Below are positions 1-11,284 of a stretch of 64,000 nt of DNA, in pieces. Position 1 is the stretch's first letter. The number at the start of each line of letters is the position of its first letter. This DNA is from Helicoverpa zea (lineage: Eukaryota > Arthropoda > Insecta > Lepidoptera > Noctuidae), in assembly GCF_022581195.2 (NCBI RefSeq), contig NC_061466.1, positions 6,758,001-6,822,000 on the forward strand. The letters run 5' to 3'. The notes beneath the pieces were generated by a model. It had not been told where the DNA came from and searched no databases. It saw only the letters and a list, made by a program, of their open reading frames with translations. A program made the position numbers and the translations under genes.

Positions 1-3000
1 AGCCTCCGTATAAGTTTCACATCCCATCTTAAGTTCATCCAGGGAGCGCCATGGTTTAAACAAGAGAAGCAATGAGAAAAAGTATTTTTCTGGTGTCTGC
101 TCTACGTCGTACAAATAGTGATTAATCAAATATGGTCTATTCCTCCTTTTTAAGAATTTTTTACCGTCATGTAACTCATAATACTCAACTTTGGTAGAAA
201 CTGGACGTGATCTAACAATGTCGTAATTTTGGGCAAAACTGTATAAATTAATTGGCTCTAACTCTTTAGGCCTATTTGGGTAATAGTCATCAATCCAAGA
301 CTCATAATATATATCAGTAGACTCTGGTTCAAGCATCATCATGTCAGTCTTAGATTTAACGCGTCGGTTTCGATAAATATTTACGTCAAGCCATCGAATT
401 GTTGTATTTGGGTCAGTGCCGTACAGAGGAATGCCAAGCAATGTATCACTTGCTTCAAGGGCTCCACACTCTCTATTAGACAACCCTCTAAGTCCAATAT
501 TAAATAAGCGGCTTCTTAAGGATTTTGTTGAGTTCAAATCTTCGAATAAATCAGTTGTGTGGGTTTTTTCACTTTTGGTTGTATATTTTGTGACGTAATA
601 ATTCAAGATAGCTGTTTTTTCGCCAACGTATTGAATGTCGGTATTGCCATTCCATGCTAGCAAAATTGCAGGATTGTAATCATTAACCATTGACCACTCT
701 TTCTTCCGGACGATATTGTAAAGTCGATTATTAGGGGATAGTGTTTTTCTTGCAGCTATTGATTCAACGATGTCTCTAATGCTAATGGCTTCTGTGATTG
801 GGCGCGGAAACCCAAATCGACAGACTGACACAAACCCTTTTCTAGTCTTTTTTTTTCGCATGCAGTAGCTATTGTGTTTATGTATTTGATATGATGTGAC
901 TCTTTTGTACAAAGTAGGTGAAATGTTTCTATCCGGTATAGCACAAGTAATGTACTTTGTTATGAATGAGGCAACATCTTCAAGTGAGGACTCGTGGATA
1001 ATAGGGGCATCTTTAACCCATAACATTAAATGAAAATGTTGCGCTCCACGAGACTGATATTCACGTCTCCAAAAGTAATGTATAACCTTTCCAAGTGGCT
1101 CATCGGATGACATTATAAAATCCAACATGGCTTTAAACTTGTTATCAATGAATCGGGAAGTGGAAACGGGATCTAGCGCAACTAACTCACTAATGCTTTT
1201 GTTCGCCATTTCAGGACCATTGACCTCCTTAAGATATTCACCTAAATCTTCCCACATCCATTCCGAAGGACTTATGGTTAGAAACCAAGTTGCAGGCCCG
1301 TAATTTTGTGTCATGCAGTTAACATCGTTTCTTGGTTTTTTCCAAAATTGTTCAGTGTTTCGTAATCTGCCAAATATTGCTGTCAGGTCACCTTCCAACT
1401 CTTCTTTATTCAGCATATCAAAATACTGTTCTACGGTCAGTTTGTGCTTTTGATTGACACAGTTCATTTTATAAAATATCCCTGAGTTAATTTGACGCAG
1501 ATTTGCATCATTTAATAAAAAGAAAAGGTATTGCTGATTTAGGCGAAACTGAGAATGCTTCGACTTTAGTCTGGCTTTGATAAATTCACTAGATGTTAAC
1601 TTTTGCTGACGGACATGAGACTGCCCATATTTGCCTTCTACATAGAGGTCAGGGAAGCATTTTACATCTAAATCTTTATCTCGTGAATCTATTGGAGCAG
1701 CGTTTACCTTGAGCATCTGGTATAGTTCCGAAATGGGAGCGTTTCTTCTCCTTTCGTTCAAAGGGTAAATTGTGTACTGTTCAAAGTTATCAATTTCTTT
1801 TTGAGAAGTAATTTGAGTAAGAAGTGCACTGTTGCCTTCTACAGTCATGTCATCTGCCGGAGATTCTGATCGATCAACTATATGTTGCACATTGTCATTT
1901 AAATGGCTAATTAATTGTTGGGGAGAATCGGGTAGATTTATTTGGGAATATAGAGCATTTTTACATTTAAGATATTGCAATGCTCGGTAAACCTTATTTA
2001 CATCTACTATATCTTCCCACACTATTTTTGATTTTGTTGGCATACCTCGTACCATGATAAAGAGTTCCGGGTTGGCAAGCGGATTTTCTGGTGTAGGTAG
2101 CTTTTTTATTGTTTCTTCAAGAGGCAACGGCAGATGGAAAGTTCGGCCTTTTACTTTCTTCACCATATGGTGATGAGGTAAATGTTTGTTTGCAACGGGG
2201 TTCATTGACATCACTACTTGAAATGCTTTAGCACGTTGAATCAATATCTTTTCAAAGTCATTTAACTGGCTTATCCCTTGTGGAACAGTACTAATGTAAA
2301 GATCGTTTAAAATACAGGTTGCTGGCAGTTGATTTGCTCTAATCTTTTGTAAACATAAATGGCAAATCTGTGGACTATGAGTTAAATTATGTTTGTTATA
2401 ATATTCAACTAGATTACTCCAAACAGTAGTGTTGATAGGATTTCTTAAGCGGTTCAGAGAAGAAACGTCTCTTATGAAACAAAGTTTCGTACAAGACATG
2501 CATTCATGGTTAGGAGTATCAAGACTTTTTAGTTTTAGGGATTTGAATGCGACCTTATATTTATTAATAATGTCATCTTCAACAATTTCAGTCGATTCTT
2601 CATTGTCCAGAATCGTACTGCCGATTGTTTTTGGTATTCCGTATTCTTTTAACTTTTTCAAATCTGTTGTTTCTAATGATTCATCTATATCATTCAAAAG
2701 TTTACAAATACTTAACACTTGATAAATATATCTTGAAATAGTTCTCAATCGTGGAAAATGCGATTTTACAGTATTTATGTAAGTTAGGTATTCAAATATT
2801 ACCTTTTGTTCGATTAACGCGTAGTATTGGATTATAGTTTTGTCCGCTAAGTGTTCAAATATTTTTGTTAGTTTTCCGATAATATTCTTATCTAGCGAGC
2901 ATATATCATCACAACAAGACCAAACTAGACTTTTACCTTGTTTTCCTATATCTCCAAAGACAGCTTTTCCAGCATCGTTTATTTTAATAGCTTTTTCCTT

Positions 3001-4293
3001 GGTACCGTATACTTTGTAGGTTTTTTCTCCGTAATATGGCTCTTGATTATCTCGGTGCTCTGATTTTCCCAGAAAAGCTTCTAATTTGTCTGTCAAAGTA
3101 CTATTTGGGGGGCATACACTGAGTTTTTCTAATGATATTTTAATTTTTTCTTTTAACTTGTCTACGTTTTTAGTAAAATTCCCTAAAGCTTGTTGTCTAC
3201 TATGCACTGTCCATTTTATTATTTTCTCTGCCTCTAATCTATCATTAAGTATTTTGGATAGTGCTTGAGTATATTTTTCTAAATTATACAGTTTTAATTT
3301 TAGTTTATCGTTTGATCTTTTCCTTCGAACTGATTCAAGACTCAATTGAGGATTTAAATCTTTGTAACGAGCTACAGCTGCCTGATTAACTTCGGGATGC
3401 AAGCCAGTATAACGAGCTACAGCAGCTCGATGCACTTCTGGATTCGAGGCAGTATAGCGAGCTACAGCATCTCGATTCACTTCCGGATTCAAGGCAGTAT
3501 AACGAGCTACAGCAGCCCGATGCACTTCTGGATTCGAGGCAGTATAGCGAGCTACAGCATCTCGATTCACTTCCGGATTCAAGGCACTATAACGAGCTAC
3601 AGCAGCCCGATGCATTTCCGGTTGGGAACGGCTGTACCGGACCAACGATTCCTTCCGTTTTTCTGGATTGTTCTGGCGATAACGGGCAGCTGCTTCTGTC
3701 AATTGTTGAGAACGAGAGATATTTGAGGTTTTTGGCCTGCCACGTTTAAGTTTTTTAGGCCTTCCCGCACTTTTACGATTTTTTTCACTAGCTTGGGTCG
3801 AGCTAGGAGAATCAGAAGTATTTTCATCTACCTGAAGATCTGATACTATGGAGTAATTATCGGGAACGAGTACTTCGTAATGACCTCCTAAAAAATTCCC
3901 AGTAAATCGTAAACGTTTCACTGGTTTCCTAGGATCATCACCGAATGATCCCTGCAAACGACCATTTTGGTAAACTTGGAAAATAAAGGGATACAATGCA
4001 GCGGCCGCTTTAAGTTCGGATACGGATCCATAGGTGGTTGTTTTCAGCATTGCAGCTGAATACATATCTGCATTGATATAAACGTCTCCACGTTCGTCGC
4101 AGGTATAGACTTGCATGTCATCCCAATTCTCCACTACATAATGGACGACAGCACGCCTAATATCGTTTGACGACTGAAAACTCCCATACATGCTGTATGA
4201 CAACGAATGAAATAAACACGACCCATCTCCAGGAATAGAGATGACTCTGTGTGGACAAAGGTCGCCATTTATGTACAATATTTCACGTTCCAT
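1..4293 (-). CDS. Helitron replicase with N-terminal OTU protease domain; C-terminal helicase beyond window edge
   Basis: Reading the complement from the ATG at 4293-4291 gives 1431 codons with no stop; the frame is still open at position 1, so the protein is partial. Domains in order: an OTU-like cysteine protease (DGSCLFHS with Cys26, later GGHYEVLVP with His138); paired AT-hook-like GRP motifs at 175-189; eight 15-residue repeats (type AVARYTALNPEVNRD) at about 200-317; two Cys pairs (598/601 and 644/647), perhaps zinc-binding; then the Helitron_like_N rolling-circle nuclease. The nuclease has the HUH motif in QHFHLMLW (His1086, His1088) and the catalytic tyrosines in YVTKYTTK (Tyr1233, Tyr1237). 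By family knowledge it nicks and transfers one DNA strand and is fused to a PIF1-like helicase, which should lie to the left of the window. An OTU domain points to the Helitron2/Helentron branch. The family call is firm, the branch less so. Confidence 0.9.
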   Translation of the reverse strand, partial: MEREILYINGDLCPHRVISIPGDGSCLFHSLSYSMYGSFQSSNDIRRAVVHYVVENWDDMQVYTCDERGDVYINADMYSAAMLKTTTYGSVSELKAAAALYPFIFQVYQNGRLQGSFGDDPRKPVKRLRFTGNFLGGHYEVLVPDNYSIVSDLQVDENTSDSPSSTQASEKNRKSAGRPKKLKRGRPKTSNISRSQQLTEAAARYRQNNPEKRKESLVRYSRSQPEMHRAAVARYSALNPEVNRDAVARYTASNPEVHRAAVARYTALNPEVNRDAVARYTASNPEVHRAAVARYTGLHPEVNQAAVARYKDLNPQLSLESVRRKRSNDKLKLKLYNLEKYTQALSKILNDRLEAEKIIKWTVHSRQQALGNFTKNVDKLKEKIKISLEKLSVCPPNSTLTDKLEAFLGKSEHRDNQEPYYGEKTYKVYGTKEKAIKINDAGKAVFGDIGKQGKSLVWSCCDDICSLDKNIIGKLTKIFEHLADKTIIQYYALIEQKVIFEYLTYINTVKSHFPRLRTISRYIYQVLSICKLLNDIDESLETTDLKKLKEYGIPKTIGSTILDNEESTEIVEDDIINKYKVAFKSLKLKSLDTPNHECMSCTKLCFIRDVSSLNRLRNPINTTVWSNLVEYYNKHNLTHSPQICHLCLQKIRANQLPATCILNDLYISTVPQGISQLNDFEKILIQRAKAFQVVMSMNPVANKHLPHHHMVKKVKGRTFHLPLPLEETIKKLPTPENPLANPELFIMVRGMPTKSKIVWEDIVDVNKVYRALQYLKCKNALYSQINLPDSPQQLISHLNDNVQHIVDRSESPADDMTVEGNSALLTQITSQKEIDNFEQYTIYPLNERRRNAPISELYQMLKVNAAPIDSRDKDLDVKCFPDLYVEGKYGQSHVRQQKLTSSEFIKARLKSKHSQFRLNQQYLFFLLNDANLRQINSGIFYKMNCVNQKHKLTVEQYFDMLNKEELEGDLTAIFGRLRNTEQFWKKPRNDVNCMTQNYGPATWFLTISPSEWMWEDLGEYLKEVNGPEMANKSISELVALDPVSTSRFIDNKFKAMLDFIMSSDEPLGKVIHYFWRREYQSRGAQHFHLMLWVKDAPIIHESSLEDVASFITKYITCAIPDRNISPTLYKRVTSYQIHKHNSYCMRKKKTRKGFVSVCRFGFPRPITEAISIRDIVESIAARKTLSPNNRLYNIVRKKEWSMVNDYNPAILLAWNGNTDIQYVGEKTAILNYYVTKYTTKSEKTHTTDLFEDLNSTKSLRSRLFNIGLRGLSNRECGALEASDTLLGIPLYGTDPNTTIRWLDVNIYRNRRVKSKTDMMMLEPESTDIYYESWIDDYYPNRPKELEPINLYSFAQNYDIVRSRPVSTKVEYYELHDGKKFLKRRNRPYLINHYLYDVEQTPEKYFFSLLLLFKPWRSLDELKMGCETYTEA
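3346..3710 (-). repeat. 45-bp coding repeats within the Helitron protein
   Basis: About eight in-frame 45-bp units encode 15-residue repeats of the form AVARYxxxNPEVxRx. Inner units alternate NRD and HRA endings, so neighbouring pairs form nearly identical 90-bp direct duplications. They sit between the AT-hook-like segment and a long charged helical region. The basic character and regular ARY...NPE spacing suggest a DNA- or RNA-binding array, which is inference. Confidence 0.8.
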
Positions 4294-4870
4294 TACACTA
4301 TATTTACAATTACTTCTATAACAATAGGGCTTAAACTTATATATATATGCAAACTAAATAGAACTAAACTAACTAACAAATAACTAACTAAATAAATATA
4401 TATCTACTAACTTACAAACTATAACTAAACTAAATAACACGTAAAGTTCTCCGAATATCAATTATCACTACAATATTATTTAGTTTCGAAATGGGTTTTC
4501 ATAGACAGATGGCGCTATCAAATGAAAATTATCGAATTATTTTGAAGTACTACTTACACTGCGCTTTGTAACGAAACCATAGCGCGATTCAGACAGGTAC
4601 AACGCCATCTATCGAGCGCGCATACAATATTTATCGCAATACAATGGAGTTTTAGCTTTATTAATTTAATGAACTTTATGTATTAATTTGTATTAATGAT
4701 AGTCTATGTATTACATTTATATTATTCTTTTCTATTCTATGTATGTATTCATCCAATTGAATAGGTACTTGAACAACGAACAAAGTTAACAATGCAGTCA
4801 AAATCCATACATAATGTTCTTGCCAAACCGCAAATATAAAATTGTTTTCTATGGCATATAATTTTTTAAT
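4294..4870 (-). other. Helitron 5' leader, non-coding
   Basis: AT-rich leader with many AACTAA/TAAATAA words at 4350-4440. It has two short GC-richer stretches around 4500-4515 and 4605-4625, each holding a GCCATCT core. No open frame of interest was found. Confidence 0.4.
4336..4350 (-). promoter_or_regulatory. TATA-like run upstream of the Helitron replicase
   Basis: On the minus strand a CATATATATATAAG run lies about 45-55 bases upstream of the ATG and is the most TATA-like sequence there. The AT-rich surroundings make chance matches easy, so this is only a candidate. Confidence 0.25.
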
Positions 4871-5235
4871 GTTTTTATAATTTTTCCTTTATATGTGGCT
4901 AATGACCTATCTTGGTGCAAAATTTGAAGTTTCTAAGTCTGCTAGAAGTACCTTAGATTTTTGATGATCTGTCAGTGAATCAGTGAGTCAGTGAGTGACA
5001 AAATGGTGTAACTTTGATCGACCGTAACTCCTAAACTATTAATTCATTTGGCGTGTAATTTCGAACTTAAGCTTGTTCTAATGCCTACTATTATTCACCG
5101 AAAACCTAAACTCCTAGCTTTGTCCACGTCGAAGATATAGGGGGGGCGAAACAGCCGCGAACCGCTTCGAGAAAAGATGGTACGGCCGTGCCCGTTTTGC
5201 TCGAGACTTGGCAGGGGCACTGCCGTGCCCCCAGA
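4871..5235 (-). repeat. Terminal region of the Helitron with GC hairpin
   Basis: Contains overlapping CAGTGAGT words at 4970-5000, a moderately conserved-looking block at 5010-5130, and a hairpin at 5214-5231 (GGGGCAC, loop TGCC, GTGCCCC). Hairpins near the termini are known for Helitron2/Helentron elements. The strand and role follow from its position upstream of the replicase and are inferred. Confidence 0.5.
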
Positions 5236-8200
5236 TGATTCTATGTATATCTGCATTTATACACATGTTTTAATATGTATTAAATTGGCTAAGCAACAAA
5301 TTAGGTAAGCAAATATCATTAAAGTCCGTAAACAATCCAATTGATACAATTTTAATCAGTCCTTTGACATAATTTTCAGTCCAAAACAATGTTTTGGTCA
5401 AGTTGGATTCTGGCAATGATTCAATGGTCGCCTGAAACTGTTCAAAAGTACTTGTCAACAAATTGGGAGATCGGAACTACCAATGAATATCATTATATCG
5501 ACTGTTATTGCGCCGCATTGAATGTATACTTTGGTCAAACCCCACGGGCTTTGGATCGCGTTGGCTGTTGGCAAATTTGGCACCGAAGCTTGGCAGTTCT
5601 GCTTAACGTATAGCAACAAGTATAGATAAAACCAACCAGAGACAAAGAATGATAGATGGTTGTATTTTTTCAGGTTTGCGTTTTGAACACGCCTAATTGA
5701 TGGATCGCCTTCACCAAATCTTTAGAATGATGAATAGCAACTCGCGCACTAGAGTTTTGTTTTTATTAGTATTAAAGCAACAAAATGTCTACCCAGTTAT
5801 CTTTTGGCTGTAACTCAGCTCAGGAAAGCCAAACAAATGGTTTATTAGATAACTCTTAGTAGAAATAAAGGCTTTGTGGCTAAGTAATAAAAAGACATGT
5901 TGCGAAGGTAAATTCTTCTTCATTTTGGCTCCTTTTTCTAGCTTAAGGGTTATTAAGATACATTAGGACTGACTTGCTTCGCGAGTAACAATATTTTTAC
6001 TTCAGCTCTGCAAACGTTTTGTACTTTGTGTTCTTGGAAATAATTTAACGAAGTCAACATTTGGTTACAAACGTAATTATTGTTTTGATTTGAATATGCT
6101 TGATATAAGTAACAATGAAAAAGCAAAACTTATTATCATAAACGTTATTGTAAAGAGATGCACACATTGTTGTATTTGGTATACCTGTAAAGTTGGTGTA
6201 TTTTTGGATATTTTTAGAAACATTTTGAAAAAAAAAACCTTGTAACTGCATGTACAAAAAGCTTCATCACATGGCTATGTGTTAAAAGCAGTCTAGGTTA
6301 CGCATTTTTTGTGGAATGTTTCGTTCATAACGATAGGATGGCTTTCCCCGGCGTCGTCCGTTCGGCCTTGCAATATTGCTAGTCTGTCCGCTCGCTACTG
6401 TATATCCGCGTATTTCGTATATATTTCAAGTTACATCGTAAATATCTACTCAAAATTTCGCACCAACGCATCTGTTTGAGATGCTGCTACTATTATTCTT
6501 AGTATCAATTGTCCTCTTGTTTTTGTAGACAATCTTTTTCTCCAAATTGTTAAAATCAAAGATTTATTTATCTTTTTTACTCACCACTTTATAAGCGATC
6601 ACGCATTTTTGTAACATACAGTTTCTGAAACGCGAAAAATTGTCTTACGCGTTTATCTATCACAAAGCCTTTTTTTTCTAAGACGAACAGACGATAATTA
6701 ATTAGAAGTCCTCAGACAGAAACATAAACAAACACACATCAGCAGATTGAATGGCAACGCGAATAACGTAAACATTTACGACGAACTATTTTGTTAACCA
6801 TTCATGTTGGAATAATACAAATTCTCATTAACGCACGAGTAATATTTGTTTCAAATCCCATTACACCGGGGGCGACAAATATTTACAACTTGCGTAGGTT
6901 ACCATTAAAAATAAACTCATTACGCTCCAAACTAATTACTCAGGTGAATCTAAAGCTTGTTTCGTACAATTTATCCGGGGATTTTTGGTCTTAAACCTAT
7001 TAAAAAGTTGCGTCCCCTGCGGGATTAATACTGACGGTGGCAAAGCAGTTTACGAACGCCACCCGGAATTTTAGTTCCATCCAAGTGAGTTTATGAGCGT
7101 TTTGTGTTTATATTGTTACTTTAAAATTTTATTCTGGAGATAATTTTCTACTTGGGAAGTGCTGCGCTTAAAATTAATTAGCTCGAGGCCTTGACACCGG
7201 GACTTTATGTTTGTTGCGCGAGAGAATGCATGTCGCTAGCAAAATACTCGAGCAGATTTACGAAACCCGATATTTAGATTAGAAATAGTTTCGTCTGATA
7301 CGAAACATTTTAAGTAGATTAGGTATGTTACTTTTATGCAATTATCTATTTTATCACTGAAATAAAAAAAGTTCTTGGAATTTACGTTAATCAGAATAGT
7401 TAATCTAATTAAAAGCCTCTAGTGATATATCTTCTATGACTTTCATAATTACTTTTGCTGTTCAATAAATGAATTTCACATTTTATGTGAAAAGTAATGA
7501 TTTTTATCCATTAGCAGATATTAATTTATTTATTTGCACACATTTCACATTCAGCGGCCGTTAATTGATTAGTGTCGACGCACAGAATATCGAGTTGAAT
7601 AAAAACATTATTTTGTTTGGTTCGGACACACAATAAGTATAAATATCAATAATTTTCATATTCCAAATTCCAATACGAACAAAAATAGGTTTTCTCATTT
7701 TTATGCGTACCTAAATCCCTGTAGGTGTGACCTCACGTCACATTAGCACAGTTTATGGCAGCTTTAGCGTCGAACACCTACCGCTCGTTAACCTCTCTAT
7801 AATTCGGGAATAATTTTTTTCATGACGTCACGCGAACTCCCGCCACGCTCCGATTAAGTGAAATTATTCTCGAATCATCTTAATCTCCGTGACATACAGC
7901 TCATTTTACGTTGCCCCACAGCGATATGTTTTAAAATATCGGAAGTCCCCGCTGTGGAAATAAATGACTGTGTGCAAACATTTTGAAGTATTTCACCAAT
8001 TTATCAATTTTGTTTTCATCTTTTCATACCTGCGGTGATGTACCGACATTTTTATAACCCTTACTTTACGATATTTGGGAAGAAGACAAGGGAGATGAAT
8101 ATAACATATATCACGAGTCGTAAACAGAAAAAGTAGATAATCTTTGTGATAAATAGTAAGGACAATTCCCAAGGATCGTGAGATATGGATGTCATTAATT

Positions 8201-9965
8201 TAAACAAACTATGGGTCCCTGAATGGATCAGGGAGCTTTGACGAACGTTTGTTTGATGGATATAACAGTGGTTATAATAAATTTCGGAATGTTTAAGGAT
8301 TGGTTGGGTTCTGCCAAGGGATATATAGATACTTTAGCTATCATTTACATATCATTGTTTACGATCCTACTTATATAAGTTTAGGCTCGTCTGACACATG
8401 TTGTGGGTTATTTGTATTTCACAGAGATATTAGTCCACTTAGACTCAACCGAGAATACAGTTAATAGAGCCATAATATCAGATATCAAAGCCGTTGTAAT
8501 AATGATGGTATTGGATATTCAGGCTGGCATTAATTGCGATAATTAACTCGCGCTTCTGAGATGTCCATGATATTTAGTGGGATTGGAATGAAAGCGGCAT
8601 GTGTGCGGGATGGGTGTGCTCGGCTTGTCCCCGCTCGCAGCCGATCGTGTGGATAATTCGCTTCATAACGAGTTGGCCGCCATCCAACCTACGCTGGATA
8701 TGGTTATGTTAAGCTACACTCAAATTATTAATTTTCGCAAAGTTTTTATCGCTTATCGTATTTTCATTGTTTCTTAAGTTTTTATTAAAGTTCAATGACT
8801 ACTTTTCAACCTCTCGAATTAAAAAGTCCTAGCAATTAAAGTCGTTTAAAATTTGAATTTTGTTAATTGCTATAAAATTGTAGTACTGCGAATTTTCGAA
8901 GCACGTGCCTAAATGTATTTTTAGTTTTCGAAGTCACGAACTATGGCAACACTCGAGCGTCGATAAATTGATCAAATTCAAATAAAAGCTGAAAATATAA
9001 GTACAGAAACATTGTGCCCGCCATTTTAATTAACGTGATTCAACGGTTCTTGTCTACTCAAAAAGCAGAACTCAAAGTGGAATACTTCTAACAGATCTGA
9101 TGGTAAGCGGCCTTTTTTGTGGAGCATTTTTTTGGCTTTCATTGAACAACAAAAGTTTTGTTGCGCTGGCTGGACAAAGTGTGTTCTGGCCGTAGTCGGT
9201 TCGAACGTGTCCCAACAAATTGGTGCAAGTCTAATTGAATGTAGCCTAGTAGGAAAAGTCGGGCAGACGCGAATGTTCCACTAGTGCGGCAGATTAGTTT
9301 GGCATACCAATGTATTGCTTCTGCCCTGAATTGTGCATTTCTAGTGTTTTAGTTTGCGTACATAATGTTGGAATGGAATGCCCAGTTCAATGATTAGCGC
9401 TGAGTCTAAAACTAGTTTATTCACGAGTGAATGAAATTAACTGTTCGTAATAGAATGGAGCTTGCAAAGTGGAAATAGGAGTTAATTATTGAATGAGATG
9501 TGATTTGCGAGTAGGAATATATGTCGTTGGGTTTTTCTGGAATGATTAGTTTTTTTTTTTATAGAATGAAGTAGACGCCTTTTTAAATAAATTAGTATAA
9601 TTCTTTGTTTCCGTGTCAATTGATGTGTCAGAAGGACATCTATATTATCGAAATAACATACCTACAATTATTTGTAGGATGTGTCACGTAATCATTTGTA
9701 ATTGATATTGATTTGTCCCATCTATACCCTCATTATATTACAATTCTGTTTGATTGGCGTGACAATGTATTGTGAAATGTTGGAATTTTATATTACCAGA
9801 GGATGTTGTATCATGTAACTTCATAATTAACATGTAGGTAATAGAGCACATGCTGTTTTTAGGTCGATTACAGAGGTTTGTATTTTGATGGCATCAAAAT
9901 AAAAATTATAGTTTTTGTGAAATAGAGTGGTTTTTACGTTATTGTGGAACTTCTACTAATATATG
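5236..9965. other. Gene-free spacer, nothing recognised
   Basis: AT-rich sequence with stops in all frames and only short spurious frames. GC-richer patches occur near 6335-6420, 7550-7620, 7730-7925 and 8580-8720. They resemble non-coding islands rather than exons, because none carries a sustained open frame with a recognisable motif. Confidence 0.5.
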
Positions 9966-10804
9966 ATATGGGTGAATTTCCCGGGACCAAAAATTGCGTG
10001 GCATCGATGAAATCGGTACTAAAAATCATTGTTATAATATTCTTATATTTTTTTATAAGTAGGTAAAATAGTAATCTATGTGTAACACTAAATATTTTGT
10101 TAATAGGATTAATTGGTTCTGCAAAAAAAAAAAAACTCAAAATCTTTCATTGCCGTGTTTGTCCACACGTCACCTTGATGTGTACTAGACCTTATTGATG
10201 AAAATGTATTAGTTATTTATATTAAAACCTACTTTTATTTGATTCGTGAATAGTTAAAGTATTGTTACGGAATACATTTATTCAAATATTTAAACAATAC
10301 AACAAATGGGAAATAAAAAATAGTTTGTCCCAGAACTATCATTCATCGCCATGTCCTAAACATATTTGAGAATATTGCTTTTCCTAAGGGTTTGCTTCCC
10401 TCCCGCTGTGCGCTAAATGTTGCATATTTGTGGACGTCAAGTGTTCCACTTGGAATGACGTGTGCACGTGCCTGCGTTTTCGCGCCATAAATGAAAGTAT
10501 TATTTTTTTTTATTACTGGACATTTTTTCTTTCATTGCCGTGGATAGGTCTAAATTCTGTTTGAATAAGTTTATCCTCTTAATTGATCATTCGGTACAAT
10601 GCCATTTATCTTATGTTTATTTGTGATGTGTTAATTACTGTGAATTATTAACAGATTTTTAGTTTTTTGATGTTTTAGCCTTGATATTCATCGCCGCGCT
10701 CTCATTTCCGTGGTTTCCGTGGTCAAAATTTGCTATGACAATGAAAAAAAATACACGGTAATGAAAAAAATATCATTGCCATGCCTTGTAAAACAATTTC
10801 GTTT

Positions 10805-10867
10805 AATTGCCGTGGCCACATGTTTCATTACCATGACTTATGTTTTCATCGCCACGGCATGATTAAG
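10805..10867 (+). repeat. Trio of 21-bp units (first block)
   Basis: Three CATTGCC-type words start at 10805, 10826 and 10847, exactly 21 bases apart, each followed by about ten variable bases and a GTTT-like end. The last unit runs into CACGGCATGA. The 21-bp step is close to two helical turns. Confidence 0.7.
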
Positions 10868-10888
10868 AAAAAAAAACAATTTGTACTA

Positions 10889-11062
10889 CTCACACACCAC
10901 TCCACTCTCTCTGTCATTTGACACTCCATCACACGATAGACATTCAAACACGCACACACACACCATCTTACACATGCACACGGACTGACACAAACACACA
11001 CACGTACACACCTCGACAAACACACGCACACACACTCACTTACTCACTCACTCACTCACATA
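10889..11062. repeat. CA-rich microsatellite with ACTC run
   Basis: Imperfect (CA)n/(CACA) tracts are interspersed with other dinucleotides and end in an ACTC run at about 11033-11060. It lies between the two 21-bp trios of the surrounding element. Confidence 0.85.
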
Positions 11063-11097
11063 TACCTACTACAGTCTAATTATAAACATAATAATGG

Positions 11098-11195
11098 ATT
11101 GAAGACGCTGGATGCAAGTCGGTTCCAACAGGTATCTGTTGAGATCAAAGGGGGAGGCCTATGTTCAGCAGTGGACGTCCTATGGCTGTCTGAAA
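11098..11195 (+). pseudogene. RTE-type LINE 3' tail (C-terminus of reverse transcriptase)
   Basis: From 11109 one frame reads WMQVGSNRYLLRSKGEAYVQQWTSYG, which is the characteristic C-terminal end of RTE-clade reverse transcriptases in insects; an in-frame TGA lies three codons upstream of it. The rest of the protein is absent, so this is a 5'-truncated, dead copy. It sits inside the TIR element, between the CA microsatellite and the second repeat trio. Confidence 0.75.
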
Positions 11196-11221
11196 AAAAA
11201 CGACGACGTCAAAAGTTCTTT

Positions 11222-11284
11222 CATTGCCATGGACGCACGTTTCATTGCCGTGCATGCATGTTTCATTGCCGTGGCATGAAAATT
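11222..11284 (+). repeat. Trio of 21-bp units (second block)
   Basis: CATTGCC words begin at 11222, 11243 and 11264, again exactly 21 bases apart, linked by ACGTTT and CATGTTT spacers. The block ends CGTGGCATGA, like the first trio about 417 bases upstream, so the two blocks probably share an origin. Confidence 0.75.

Larger units (their letters stand above)
1..5235 (-). mobile_element. OTU-type Helitron (Helitron2/Helentron-like), 5' part only
   Basis: The element runs right to left. It comprises the replicase frame, a leader of about 600 bases and a terminal segment ending near a GC hairpin. The right boundary is inferred from where GC-rich, repeat-like sequence gives way to plain AT-rich DNA just after the hairpin; no target duplication is expected for this class. 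The 3' end and helicase are outside the window. The uninterrupted frame suggests a recent or still active copy. Confidence 0.7.

Noticed and set aside
3397..3726. 109-codon plus-strand frame with repeated SYS/HFWIRGSI units
   Set aside because: Mirror image of the 45-bp repeats in the Helitron replicase; repetition keeps the opposite strand open.
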